62,000 nucleotides of DNA from Acanthaster planci (GCF_001949145.1 NW_019091457.1:1-62000), one strand, 5' to 3'; counted from the first letter of the stretch, positions 50,901 through 60,286 are shown. Numbers and translations: made by a program. The notes: generated by a model from the sequence alone, not told the origin.

Positions 50901-53900
50901 CAGTTTACACATAACAAGCGAAAGCGGCCAAGGAGGTAGTGACGTCTTCGAAAGGGCTTCTTACATTCTACTAAATTCAAGAAAAAAGCCGGTTTTTCTC
51001 CACTGCACTGGTCCACAGACTTGGTCGAAATGTACATCAGCTGGGGCCCAATTTCTAAGTTCTTTATTTCTTTATTTCTGCATTTCAGAGCAGAGATTGT
51101 ACATTCCGTACACATATATAAAGACAGCGAGGTCGTTCTGCATTAAGGATTCTTAATTATTTTCCGTTCGCGTGCACAGCTCAAGACGACGTCGGCTTGC
51201 AAAAAGCCATCTCGCTCGTCAAGGCCAAAGCCGTACTGGAGTGGATCACCTCCATCTAAGTGAATGGAGGAGAAAAGCCATCTTTAATCATTCAAGATGA
51301 AAAAAAGGATCAATAATTCAGACTCAGATATCCTCGCAGTGAAATAAAACATCACAAATATTACAAATATTTACATGTGACTTTTTCGGGTTGCAAAACC
51401 ACGTGATTCCTGAAAGCGCATGTGTGATTTTTTGTAAAGATAGTAAGCAGTCTAATTATATTCATAGCTAGGGTTCCCAGGTAGAAGAAAGGAAAGTTGC
51501 AATGAGCAAACATGACGTCAAGACGGTGAAAAAAAGCTACAAAAGAAGGAATCACAGGGGAAAATCTAAGGTAAACATTCAGACATACGGCAGTTCTGGA
51601 TTCTACACTTTGAGTGTACCCGAACGGACCAAAGCCTTGACCCCCCCTCCCCCATTTCACACTCGTGAAAATACTAACAAACTTCTGGCCGTTACCTCAA
51701 AGTGAAAGCAACAACATTTCATTACGATTTCATTCCCTTCCGTTTTGTAAGACACGCGCCCAGAACTGGATGTCTGTTGCTTTTGTTTGGTATAGCTTTT
51801 TTCATGTATGAAAGTGCCATGCGGAACGGACATTGAAACCATGTGTGGAAGTCGGGCAGCCGTCGGTGATAGCACGCTGCAGAGCGTTTAAGTTGGTTAG
51901 CCTTGACGGTCGATCTACAAGCGAGCTTTTGTCATATGCTGTCGGTGACCGTGACAAGATCTACCCGTACTGACTTTGACAACGACTTGCTTTCAAGTTC
52001 ATTTTTTCCCCTGAAAATCCTTACAAAACCTGTAATGGGGACGTCTAAATTGCCATTACAGGTGTCGGGCCAAAAGGTCATTTTTATAACCGAAAGGGTG
52101 AAAAGGGTCATAACTTTAGTGGTAAATTCACCCCATGTCAGGTCTTCTTGAACTGAACGCACACAGTAATGCCAAACACTCGCAAAACCCTAAAGTTCAG
52201 TAGTTTTCGGTATAATAGATCCTGACATCCCGACGCAATAATAAAAATGATAAATGTTTGCGTTGTTATGATACATGTTATTTTTTCCTTGACCCGGAAC
52301 TCCAAATCATTAATTAAATTTCCGGGTCGGCGGACTTTGTTTTCGAAAACTACATCAGGTAGCTTTATTTTGACGGGAGCATATAATGTCCGTTTGTCTG
52401 ACACAAAAATCGAGTCAGTCAGATTTGAAGCTTTGTATGGTGGAAGTTATAAAGTTGAAAAATTGAGGCGTTGATCTGAATTTTTTTTAAAAAACGGATC
52501 GGCAACATGCGGAAAACAAAGCGAAGTGACACGAAGCTCCTGTTATTCTTTGCACAAGCCTGCAGTTCAAGGAAATTCCGCTCTGAGCGTGCAACATTTG
52601 GTGTGTGAATTCTGTTCCTCACACAGCGTTGTACCTACCGGTACTCTTCGAAAAGTTCAGAGCCAAATCATTACAAAAAGTCCGGACTTTATGCTGATTA
52701 TTTGAGGAAAAGGGCAAGAGAATTTGGAATTCCTAATTGGCGACTGCAACGAACGAGTCCGCGGTGCTCAGACCAAGACCAACTGACAGGGTCGGTGAAC
52801 GAGTTCAACCGTTGTGGTACTCAATCCATCGTGGTGCTTGTAGTCTTGCGAGCCGAATTTGTGACCCATAACCTCCGTTCCAGATCCTGATCACACCTGG
52901 TGAAAGAACCTTAGCAGTTACCCCCAGGAAAGGAGCGGCGTATGCTTCGTAACAACTATGCATTGTTTCGTTGTGGCCTTCAGTTCCCCTTGGCAACTTT
53001 CATGTTTCTTCTTTTACAAAACTTTTTTACACCGTTTACAAAAATTCGTCTATAATACTTGAAAGGTCGAATCCCAATATTGATACCACTGAATATACAT
53101 CATCCTGCTCATAACAAGAGACAAATTAAGGCCTCGAGCCTTTACCTCCATGTTGGTGTGTTTCCATACTGATAATGGCTACTAGTTACATCGAGGCAAT
53201 ATGGAAAGTCCAAACGATCTCGTTAAAATTAGAGGTGTTCATTCATTGATATGGCTTACAGTTTTGTTTGCCGGATTTCATTGATCATACATGAAATTAT
53301 ATTTAATAACATTCAAGAATTCTCGCATCGTTTCACCAGTACGGAATTAAGTTTCCTCGCCGGATTTCATGCTGCTTTCTGTGTCCATACGTTTACAAAA
53401 ACTGCGTACTACAAATGACGCAGTAAGAAGTGGTGCAGGTATTTTGGGGATCTCCAGAACGGCCTAATATGCCTGCTTAAAAAAAAATTAATTTGGATCG
53501 TCTCGAGTTTCTCTCAATGCGTCCAATTTGCAGCGACTCCGGTGCGCCCTTCTGAACTGGGTGTGAGGAATGGCGAAAGTACACACTCAAACTGAATGCA
53601 CAATCATTAATGCTAAAACGTCTATGCCCAAGTGAGAAGTAGCATTTTTATCCTATTCACAGATACCCCAGGGTAGACTCTAAAAAGTGAGTACATTATG
53701 AGATGGCGTTAAAATGTGTTGATAGTGTTCAATTGCTCACAGATTGGGCAGTTTTTAGCGCCTCGTGTGGGCAGAAATGGTGAGCTACGATCAAAGGATT
53801 TTCGAAAAGGGTTGATTTTTCCCCCAACAGTGGATTGGGAAGCATTTACATGACAGCCTCGGCTACAGCTTGGATGCATTTAGGTAATTTCAGAGACTAC

Positions 53901-55376
53901 TGTGGGTTTAGCAGTGACTGGGTGACTTGGTTGGAATTAACGGGACTTTAATGGACTTAAAACCTTATTTGGAAGGGCCTTGGTTATCTCAAGTGAAACA
54001 GGCGCATGGGCGTCTTGTCAGATTTCCGAATTTTGGGTGATTGGTTGGCACCTGGATGGTGAGTTTAGCAGGACAAGCAGCTTCCGAATATTAACTTTCC
54101 CATAATACAAGCACCTAAAGGAAATTTCGGGATAACCTCGAAAGTGGGATACTTTCTTTAAACATTCACAACACAGTCAAATTAAAACTTGGTTGCCTCT
54201 AAAAATATTATTGCTTGTGGCACTCACAATATTACGTATACATTCATGTATACATTATGAATACAGTCAGTGTTCTGCGAGCAGATTCTAGAGGCAGTTC
54301 GTGCTTTACTGTTGTTGATGTCACATGACCCTCGCCTGAGACTAGAGGGTCAAAACCGTTGTCTTATCCTTAGCCTTGATAGTCCGACTTGGCCTTGACC
54401 TTAGCTTTGATGATCAAAGCCTTGGCTTTGATGTTCAAAGCACCGGCCTTTGCCTTGGGTGACCAGGCTTTTCTATGGGCAAACTTTACGTAAGCTTCAT
54501 GATCTTAAAAAAAACCTGATCAAACCACGACTACCCGTTGCTGTAAATAAACAAGGCTTTCAAAGCGAAATGCCAACATCCGGACCGTGGAAGTACTACA
54601 TTATGGTATTATGTGACATGGGTGCCACCCTGACAAGTATAATGAAGGGTCGTTTTGATAATGCATTGAAGTGAGTTTTTCTTCCTTCGACAAAACAGAC
54701 TTCAAGCTATTTGAGCAGTAAATTAAAAAGCCTGTCAAGCTGATCTTTTCCAACAGAAAATAGACAAAAAAAATTGTTTTAAGAGAAAGAACAGCAGCCT
54801 CTCGGATTCAAACCACAGACATCCTCAAAGCACAGCTGATTTCCCTTCTTTTAGCGCCATGGCCCGACACAACGCTAATTGAGATGTTACGTAATTCAAT
54901 TGCCTATGTGATAACATATTATAGGCACAATTCAAAGGTTAGTATTTTGCCGTGGAAGCTCCGTTTATTACCAACGTTGGGTAGTCGGATCGGGTGATCG
55001 GGCTTGGGGGAGGGATACGGACATAATTGACGGGTACATTATGAAATTACTCTAAAGCGGATTTTTACCATTAATAACTGTAAACAATTCATTTCTAGTC
55101 GAATGCTTAAACCAAGTATGGATTTGGTTGAGAGCGTCAGGACTACAGACCTGATCAATTGCAGCTATCAACGTTGATAAACATCGTGCGAAATTTCACC
55201 CCCTACCGAGACATGAAAAAACAATACAAAAAAAACCCAGACTGAGGGAATAGCAGACCAACCTTTGGGGGAGTTATCTCGTCCAGCTCGACCACGCAGT
55301 TGACGTTGTCCCGACCGGCCGGCCCGTTTCCCTCCTTGAAGACCAACTTAGAAGATTTTTTGCCGTTGGTACTCAT
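38898..55376 (-). CDS. Concentrative nucleoside transporter, SLC28/CNT family (spliced span, 11 exons)
   Basis: Plasma-membrane nucleoside uptake driven by Na+ or H+ is the known role of this family. Eleven exons join to about 628 residues, close to animal CNTs (roughly 650-690). The order is a hydrophilic acidic N-terminus (1-75), first helices with VAYVIAAVVLDFHRALALFV, then the conserved core. Core landmarks are LAILILRTQPGFDSFNWLGK, SNIFVGM|TVAPLAIKPYL (hairpin 1), GGFATIAGSVL, SHLLAASFMSAPAAL, FINSALAWLG, GIKVFLNEIVAYNAL (family signature, E520) and YALCGFANLGSIGVMMGG (N553, S556). All junction phases agree. The start ATG at 55374-55376 could be replaced by an in-frame ATG at 55404-55406 (ten residues more) or by an alternative first exon. 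It is oddly short at the C-terminus (30 residues after the last core exon), and hairpin 1 lacks the usual Gln and Glu. Substrate specificity cannot be read from the sequence. Confidence 0.93.
39247..39427 (-). CDS. SLC28-type transporter, exon 10
   Basis: Acceptor CTCGGACAG, donor GCAG|GTACCA in phase 1, 60 codons. It encodes ATYALCGFANLGSIGVMMGG with Asn553 and Ser556 at family ribose-contact positions, then PLVPHRKSEVSRLCVRALLA and the last helix ALFMTASIA. Confidence 0.95.
39761..39919 (-). CDS. SLC28-type transporter, exon 9 (signature exon)
   Basis: Acceptor CACTTCAG, donor TCG|GTAAGA, 53 codons, phase 0 at both ends. It carries ELIGIKVFLNEIVAYNAL, the CNT family signature (G-x-K-x3-N-E-x-V-A). 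The Glu here (E520 of the model) corresponds to the conserved ribose and cation-coupling glutamate of the family. Confidence 0.96.
40209..40377 (-). CDS. SLC28-type transporter, exon 8
   Basis: Acceptor GATTGTAG, donor CAG|GTAAAA. It encodes LESNALEAMYVGAIDGLKIC and then AYIIGNLVAIISVLAFINSA LAWLGG, matching the CNT helix before the second substrate half. It starts with one base of a split codon and ends in phase 0. Confidence 0.95.
40804..41060 (-). CDS. SLC28-type transporter, exon 7
   Basis: Acceptor TTTTTTTCAG, donor GC|GTGCGT leaving phase 2. It encodes TVAPLAIKPYLNDMTESEMY, GGFATIAGSVLALFIAFGIS and SHLLAASFMSAPAALVTAK. It completes hairpin 1 and contains the highly conserved helices after it. 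The second residue is Val where the family usually has Glu of the QTE motif. Confidence 0.95.
41390..41551 (-). CDS. SLC28-type transporter, exon 6
   Basis: Acceptor TGTGAAG, donor ATG|GTAAAT, 54 codons, phase 0 at both ends. It encodes VLPVIIFTSSVFALMYYWGV through AESFATASNIFVGM. The last codon is Met where the family has the substrate-binding Gln of hairpin 1. Confidence 0.95.
42003..42027. repeat. Perfect 11-bp hairpin in transporter intron 5
   Basis: TAACTTGTAAT and ATTACAAGTTA are exact reverse complements around a TTC loop. It lies in the intron between exons 5 and 6. Confidence 0.8.
42266..42460 (-). CDS. SLC28-type transporter, exon 5
   Basis: Acceptor TTCCCAG, donor ACA|GTAAGT, phase 0 at both ends, 65 codons. 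It carries the family block INWRTVFWGLWLQMFLAILI followed by LRTQPGFDSFNWLGKQVESF, typical of animal CNTs. Confidence 0.95.
42849..43005 (-). CDS. SLC28-type transporter, exon 4
   Basis: Acceptor GCTGCAG, donor TTG|GTGAGA. It encodes LVYILFTALLIAMCALTGVI and QSIVREPERLKSLFGLVCF onward, which is two membrane segments with a short charged link. It starts with one base of a split codon and ends in phase 0. Confidence 0.9.
43261..43309 (+). repeat. Exact 25-bp tandem duplication
   Basis: The unit GCGTGTGATTTGAGTCAATT plus CATTT occurs twice in succession without mismatch over 24 bases. It is in transporter intron 3, about 80 bases from the chosen exon 3 donor. The exactness implies a recent duplication. 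Confidence 0.85.
43389..43684 (-). CDS. SLC28-type transporter, exon 3
   Basis: Acceptor GGGCAG at 43685. It encodes RVEKVDKAIKGFIRSHRQ and then the first hydrophobic segments, including the family-typical VLDFHRALALFV. The donor is the uncertain point of the model. I chose TG|GTACGT at 43388-43383 because it leaves phase 2, as exon 4 requires, and because ERKLLIT aligns plausibly before exon 4. Earlier weak GT sites exist. Confidence 0.8.
44809..45022. mobile_element. MITE candidate with 18-bp inverted ends
   Basis: The left end CTAAAGGTGTCTTTCCAT and the reverse complement of the right end CTAAAGGCGCCTTTCCAT agree at 16 of 18 positions. The 214-base interior is GC-richer than its surroundings, with repeated GCGC, CGCAACGC and GCACGCAACG words, and is non-coding. 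Target-site duplications are not evident. Confidence 0.55.
46315..46460 (+). repeat. Dispersed repeat, copy B
   Basis: Second copy of the repeat at 3440-3575, in transporter intron 2. It has an extra block (GAACAAGCGAA) relative to copy A just before GTGCAGTTCC. Confidence 0.6.
48201..48336. repeat. Long imperfect inverted repeat (hairpin)
   Basis: Arms 48201-48255 and 48281-48336 are reverse complements over about 55 bases with some seven mismatches and one indel, around a 25-base AT-rich loop. The best blocks are ATTGGCAAGTTC, GTCGCTGAT and GTCAAAATCGAC or their complements. It may be a small foldback element or a hairpin RNA locus. Confidence 0.65.
48655..48756 (-). CDS. SLC28-type transporter, exon 2
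   Basis: It encodes 34 residues (AIDLTELPPG... to PRRQNGFNK), acidic and hydrophilic as is usual before the first helix of CNTs. Acceptor GACAG, donor AAG|GTAAGG, phase 0 at both ends. Confidence 0.8.
51180..51259 (+). CDS. Orphan terminal-exon candidate
   Basis: After an acceptor-like CGTGCACAG, the plus strand encodes AQDDVGLQKAISLVKAKAVL and then EWITSI followed by TAA. About four fifths of third codon positions are G or C in an AT-rich surrounding, as in the two recognised genes. An AATAAA lies 84 bases after the stop. I do not recognise the peptide. The opposite strand is also open here (DGGDPLQYGFGLDERDGF), but its third positions are not biased. It could be the last exon of a nested gene or a fragment of a retrocopy. 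No partner exon was found. Confidence 0.35.
51343..51348 (+). promoter_or_regulatory. Polyadenylation signal AATAAA
   Basis: Canonical hexamer 84 bases downstream of the stop codon of the orphan terminal exon on the same strand. By itself the motif is common by chance in AT-rich DNA. Confidence 0.3.
52029..52062. repeat. 10-bp perfect hairpin
   Basis: CCTGTAATGG and CCATTACAGG are exact reverse complements separated by 14 bases. Confidence 0.6.
52291..52328. repeat. 9-bp perfect hairpin with AT-rich loop
   Basis: GACCCGGAA and TTCCGGGTC are exact reverse complements around a 20-base loop rich in A and T. Confidence 0.55.
54366..54460. repeat. Minisatellite of palindromic units
   Basis: Repeated CTTGG/CTTTGATG words. 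Two adjacent units are themselves palindromic: GCTTTGATGATCAAAGC and GCTTTGATGTTCAAAGC, spaced about 22 bases apart. Flanking CCTTGACC, GCCTTGAT and GCCTTTGCCTTGG look like decayed units. Confidence 0.55.
54794..54866 (-). repeat. tRNA-like remnant, possible SINE head
   Basis: On the minus strand, TGGCGCTAAAAG (54859-54848) resembles an RNA polymerase III A box, and GGTTTGAATCC (54814-54804) is a near-perfect B box at tRNA-like spacing. The acceptor stem does not pair, so it is not a functional tRNA gene. Confidence 0.35.
55263..55376 (-). CDS. SLC28-type transporter, exon 1
   Basis: It encodes 38 residues from MSTNGKKSSK to DEITPPK, a soluble cytoplasmic N-terminal segment. The donor AAAG|GTTGGT ends in phase 0. 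The frame is open further upstream to an ATG at 55404-55406. It is 6.5 kb from exon 2, so it is less certain than the core exons, but the phase agrees. Confidence 0.6.
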
Positions 55377-57289
55377 GGCGAGCGTATTCGACAAGAGCCG
55401 CGGCACTGCCCCCCAGAAATCAGCCGGACGGCCGTGTGAAACTGCACCGAATGCTGCGGTGCTCCAGTCTGTTGGGAACAGCCGATGCTTGCGTGCAGTT
55501 CATCAAAGCACAGGTTGCATTATGGATTTCGCCCGAGAGCTTGTGCCCAAAGTTACCGTGTCTGCCCAGCCCCGCACCACTCGGGTTGTCATGAGTGAAG
55601 TGACAGATTGTTGTGTTGACGAACATGCGCCCTCTGTGTTTATACAAGGTGAAGCCTTACACCTTACCACAACACATTTGCCCTTGACCCAGAGCACGGG
55701 TCACTGAACGGACTAGTCAGCTAGTCAACTACTTGATACATCCTTCATGTTGGGTTCTTCAAGAACATGCACCCACGTCGGCACCCTAGCGCTTGGTGTT
55801 TGTTCTTGAAGTCACCCATTAACAGATGTCTCCAACTCGAGTGCTTCGTGTCCTCACTTAAAAAAAAAATCATGCTTCTAACTTCAGAAAGAACGTACAT
55901 TTTCGGGGAAGCAACCTCGTTTAGCTGCTTGCATCAGTCTACGGGATGAGTTAATTGTGTTCTTGCTACTTCACTAGTTTGGGCGCGTTACCCAGCTTTC
56001 CATGAGCTTACCACGGTGTACGGCGAAGGCTTTGGAGGGCGGCTTTTTTACCCCAATGAGTCGCAACTTTGGGGAACTCTCTTCCCCAACCGCCCGCCAT
56101 TCAGGGAACATTGCATTTAAAATATGTATCATTTTAATCGGCCTTGTTCTCCTGGTTGGTGCACCACTTTTTTGTGCAAGAGATTTCTTGATTTTTTTAC
56201 TGGGTCACTGCTCTTTTTTACTGTGGTCTCCCATTGCTCTTTTTCTCATTTTGCCAAAGCGTAACTAATGTACTTGGCTAAAAATAAATTTTAAAAATCA
56301 GGTCATATCAAGTCTTCCTTTCCGACAGCTAGGAATGGTGTGGCCTGTCAATCACCTTGCTTATTACCCAAATAACTTGTTTTTCCTCGGTCGATGCGTA
56401 TTTCGTTTGTTAAAGGTCACTCAAAATGATGAAAACAGCAAAGGGAACTAGCATCATGGAACGCAGGAAGCGACTAGTATGGTAATCCTGAGATAAAACA
56501 TTCGACCAGCTGAGTGTGGCTCGGTCCGGAAATATTTACACATTTTAGGAAGTTAAATTAACATTCATGTGCACTTTCGACCTCCTGGGACGTGACTCCA
56601 ACGTTGCCGAGGTTGATTCGTGTGCTGCGAGGATGAATGCAAGGTTCTGGCGATATACATGTACACTCTTGTTTCTGACAGTCAGTCAGAACTAACCGAA
56701 TGCAATCACTCGAGGCCCGTAGAGGGCGTTCTTCCAGTCCACTTTTTGACGCCGATTGCGTGCAGGATAATTTTAACGCGATCAAGTCCACTGGTTGAGC
56801 TGAACTAACAGCTACTAAACATCTGAAATTTCCAGAGAGTTTTTTCCATTCAAACCCGCAGTAATGTTACCTTTTTCACTGCAAGCCGCACGATCAAACC
56901 CGACCTCATTTTGTAACAATACGATTGTTTTCTCAACAATACGATCACAAAAGAACAAGTTTAAAAGCACGAGTGTCATGCTCTGAAGCATTTTACGTAT
57001 ATTGAAGGGTTAACAACTATGGGATTAAGGGACCCGTCCAAGGACTCGTGGCGCGCGCGTATCGGCTGGCGCATGAAAAGCGCACGCCCAACTGCATTTT
57101 TACCTAAATGGTGCACAAACTCAAGGCGGAAAATGGCGCCCGATTGTCGTTTAGTTGATGGACAGAAGTCTGTCACAACTTTAAGGCCGAAGTCATGCAC
57201 CAAGTTGAAGTTGCACCGATTGAAGAACAAGAACGACGAAAGAAGCTGAAGCGGTATTACGGCCTGCGCAACGATCTTTGGGCCAATGG
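55377..57289. other. Upstream flank of the transporter
   Basis: It contains a 135-codon plus-strand open frame (55300-55707) that overlaps transporter exon 1 on the other strand and shows no domain; I treat it as chance. A promoter for the transporter may lie here but no core element could be fixed. Confidence 0.35.
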
Positions 57290-58139
57290 AACGGTCTCAT
57301 TTCTCCGGCGTGCTCGGATTTCCGGGTAGTAGGCGAACACTGCCGATTGACCAGAGCTGCGACACGAGCGTATGCCCAGTGAATTCCGTTGTGGTTCACT
57401 TTATTTGTGTGCTGCATTCCTACATGATCAACGCACGTAGGAGTTCGTGCGGACGTCCGTGCGCCTCCGTCGAAGTGGTTTTCGAATTCCTTTGTGGTTT
57501 GCTTTATTGGTCTGCTGAATTCCTACATGATCAACGCACGTAGGAGTTCGTGCGGACGTCCGTGCGCCTCCGTCGAAGTGGTTTTCGCGGACATTTCGTC
57601 ACGGTCATGGCGTATAAATAGCGTCAGGTTTGAAGGATACATGTACAAGCACAATATCACAGGACAAACAGTGTATCTGCGAAATGGGAAATGTGGAATT
57701 GGAAGAGAGGAGCATTAGGTCCTAGGAAGGGACCAAAGTCGGGCAAGGGGCGGACTGACTTGTGACTATCTAGCTCAAGTCAATATCAAATAATGACAGC
57801 GGCATTTGTAAAAATGCCTGCTTTTCGCTGTGGCCATTCTGTCAAAGTAAGTTAGCATAGGGCCCTATACGCATTGCGTTTACAGGAAACCGTGCCGGTG
57901 CAGCTGTGATGCGTAGAATGCGTGGATCAAACAGCCTTCCATACGGTCTCCTGTGTATATTCGATCCCTCGTATTTACCCCTGGACCGCACTAAATGCGG
58001 AACCAGACCCCGAGCGTAGGTACGTGTGCGGCTGGAAAAAAAATAGCACACCGGATGAGAGGGCACCTTGCGGCAACGCGCTCATTTTATCTGGTGCGTT
58101 CTTCCGGAAATCCGAGCACGCTGGAAAAATGAGACCGTT
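57290..58139. mobile_element. Possible element bounded by 36-bp inverted repeats
   Basis: 57290-57325 and 58104-58139 are reverse complements at 34 of 36 positions (outer ends AACGGTCTCATTT and AAAATGAGACCGTT). The 850-base span contains a 103-bp tandem duplication and no coding frame of note. It may be a non-autonomous DNA transposon, or two inverted copies of a shorter repeat. Confidence 0.5.
57381..57587 (+). repeat. Tandem duplication, 103-bp unit, two copies
   Basis: Unit 1 at 57381-57483 and unit 2 at 57484-57587. The last roughly 65 bases of each (from TCCTACATGATCAACGCACG to GAAGTGGTTTTCG) are identical. The first part (GAATTCC.TTGTGGTT....TTTATT) has several differences, so the duplication is not brand new or was partly converted. 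Confidence 0.9.
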
Positions 58140-58259
58140 ACACCGGGCACCATTGCTTTGGTTCCGCGAGGCATTATTGTTCGTTTTTACTGCATGAACA
58201 AACCGCCATAAGGTCTGTTTATAGGAATATCAAGGAAAGTGAACATTATGTATATCAAT

Positions 58260-58440
58260 TACAGGCTATGGGCACACACTACACTGTAAGATAATACTGT
58301 TATATGAGCAGTCAACATCAATCTACTGTGAACGAAGTTTACAGTAAACAAACGTGTTTGTTACACGTGTTTAATGTGCTTTGTGAATGCAGTACAGTAC
58401 TGTATTTTTGACAGTAATGTTTTACGGTATAAGCTTTGAC
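58260..58440. repeat. ACTGT/ACAGT-rich repeat, left part
   Basis: Dense ACTGTAA, TTTACAGTAA, CAGTACAGTACTGTA and TTACGGTA words, including the near-palindrome ACAGTACTGT. Similar words recur at 59490-59605 beyond the gap. Confidence 0.5.
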
Positions 58441-58796
58441 CTCAATTTGCATATTGACACGAATTGGGCGTTGCCACTTTTGCCAAGTAATTTTGTGGTT
58501 TTCCATTCTTTACGCAAGGATTTGACATTAGTCTGACAAACTGTTGGTGCTTTTTTGGATGTAGTTTTGCATGGAAATGCGAACCATTGCCTGAAAAGAT
58601 AAATGGAACGTGAAAAATAAAAGAAAACTTACTTTTTCATGTTCCAAACATGATTGCACTTTGGAGCCAGACAATGCACATATAAACCACGTCAATGCAC
58701 TATTAAAGGATGTAGGTAGAAAAAGTTCTGCCGCAATCATGGCGCGGAAAGTTAACTTTAATCTTTAGTTAACTAGACGTGCCAAAGTAACATTTA

Positions 58797-59230
58797 NNNN
58801 NNNNNNNNNNNNNNNNNNNNNNNNNNNNNNNNNNNNNNNNNNNNNNNNNNNNNNNNNNNNNNNNNNNNNNNNNNNNNNNNNNNNNNNNNNNNNNNNNNNN
58901 NNNNNNNNNNNNNNNNNNNNNNNNNNNNNNNNNNNNNNNNNNNNNNNNNNNNNNNNNNNNNNNNNNNNNNNNNNNNNNNNNNNNNNNNNNNNNNNNNNNN
59001 NNNNNNNNNNNNNNNNNNNNNNNNNNNNNNNNNNNNNNNNNNNNNNNNNNNNNNNNNNNNNNNNNNNNNNNNNNNNNNNNNNNNNNNNNNNNNNNNNNNN
59101 NNNNNNNNNNNNNNNNNNNNNNNNNNNNNNNNNNNNNNNNNNNNNNNNNNNNNNNNNNNNNNNNNNNNNNNNNNNNNNNNNNNNNNNNNNNNNNNNNNNN
59201 NNNNNNNNNNNNNNNNNNNNNNNNNNNNNN
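58797..59230. other. Assembly gap (434 N)
   Basis: Run of N. It is flanked by near-identical direct repeats: 58776-58796 and 59231-59251 share GACGTGCCAA and AACATTTA, 19 of 21 positions. This suggests a tandem array, or a join of two overlapping contig ends. Confidence 0.95.
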
Positions 59231-59258
59231 GACGTGCCAAGTTAACATTTATTCCAAG

Positions 59259-59276
59259 AATAGAGATGTCTCTATT
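59259..59276. repeat. Short palindrome at gap edge
   Basis: AATAGAGA and TCTCTATT pair exactly around TG. Another AATAGACA follows at once. Confidence 0.5.
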
Positions 59277-59489
59277 AAGAATAGACATATCTGTGTATGC
59301 GGATCAAATATTAACTTTGCACGCTTCTGAATACGGGGTATGTGTATCTTATACGTGAATTGGAGAATCCTTTATCAACAGAACTTATCCCTAAATACAC
59401 ATGTAGAATTACCCCGTAATCAATGAAAAGGTAACTTGCCGTGTCTAATGTCTACTTCAAATTAATGTAATTAATTGAGATAAGTTGCT

Positions 59490-59605
59490 GTTGTTTTTAC
59501 GGCGATTTACCGTAAAAAAGTTACTGTAAATCATTAACAGTATACTATCGGCGCCCATGCTGCCAGTAAGGTACTGCGACATTTTACAGGAAAAGAAAAT
59601 TACAG
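59490..59605. repeat. ACTGTAA-type repeat, right part
   Basis: It contains TTACCGTAAAAAAGTTACTG, TAACAGTA, GCTGCCAGTAAGGTACTG, ATTTTACAGG and AATTACAGTG. This word set is typical of small palindromic DNA elements found in several animal genomes. The exact boundaries are unclear. Confidence 0.45.
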
Positions 59606-60163
59606 TGGGCCGGGGGACACACCAGGCCGGCGAGGCACAGGCCACAGGGCTCACGCCAAATCAATGAAAAAGTGCTCTCTTGCCCATAGCACCGCGACGG
59701 TTGTACGCGTCTCTGTTCAAGATAAGTCTTCCGGACAGCAGCCGTCGGGGCTTTATCGGATCGTGGCCAGGTTCTGTTTGCACTCTGGCGAACTCATGCA
59801 CGAATTCCTTGAGTTCGCTAAAGAAAGGCTGACTTAATCCCAACCTGGCCCGTGCTGAGTTTCAACAAAAGTTACGTTACGTGCGCTGCGATTTTCACTT
59901 GCAAACTCCCACGAAGCTGAGTCCTTTCTTCCTGTTGTGAGGAGGTGAGATTGGACTGGACACTGAACCTTATTCAAACGCGACCAAAGTGGTTTGCTGT
60001 CGTTCACATGCTTTCAAAGCATCGAGCTTACTTTGAACGGTTACCTTTGTATACACTAAAAGAATGTGTACACATTGTACTTTGTTCATGAAACGTTTAT
60101 GCGGGTAATTATACCCAACTACCCATGGACTACAAATACACACAGTTACGTGTCGAGCTCGGT

Positions 60164-60194
60164 GTACATGTACATTGTACATGTACATGTACAT
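60164..60194. repeat. GTACAT microsatellite
   Basis: GTACATGTACATT followed by GTACATGTACATGTACAT. The unit is self-complementary. Isolated TACATGTA words recur through the window (for example 3875-3885, 4750-4763, 38640-38690). Confidence 0.75.
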
Positions 60195-60286
60195 AACTCC
60201 CACGATAATACAAACTCACAAACACTGTGCTCTGCTATCTTGTTGACATAACCCGTATAAGTTAACTGTGCAAATTCAAAACTTAC

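Larger units (their letters stand above)
48757..55262. other. Transporter intron 1
   Basis: 6.5 kb between the putative first coding exon and exon 2. It holds an isolated plus-strand coding-like exon (51180-51259), two short hairpins (52029-52328), a palindromic minisatellite (54366-54460) and a tRNA-like remnant (54794-54866). The remaining open frames lack coding character. Confidence 0.5.

Noticed and set aside
55300-55707. 135-codon plus-strand frame near transporter exon 1
   Set aside because: It overlaps exon 1 antisense, has no recognisable domain, and its composition is not coding-like outside the overlap.
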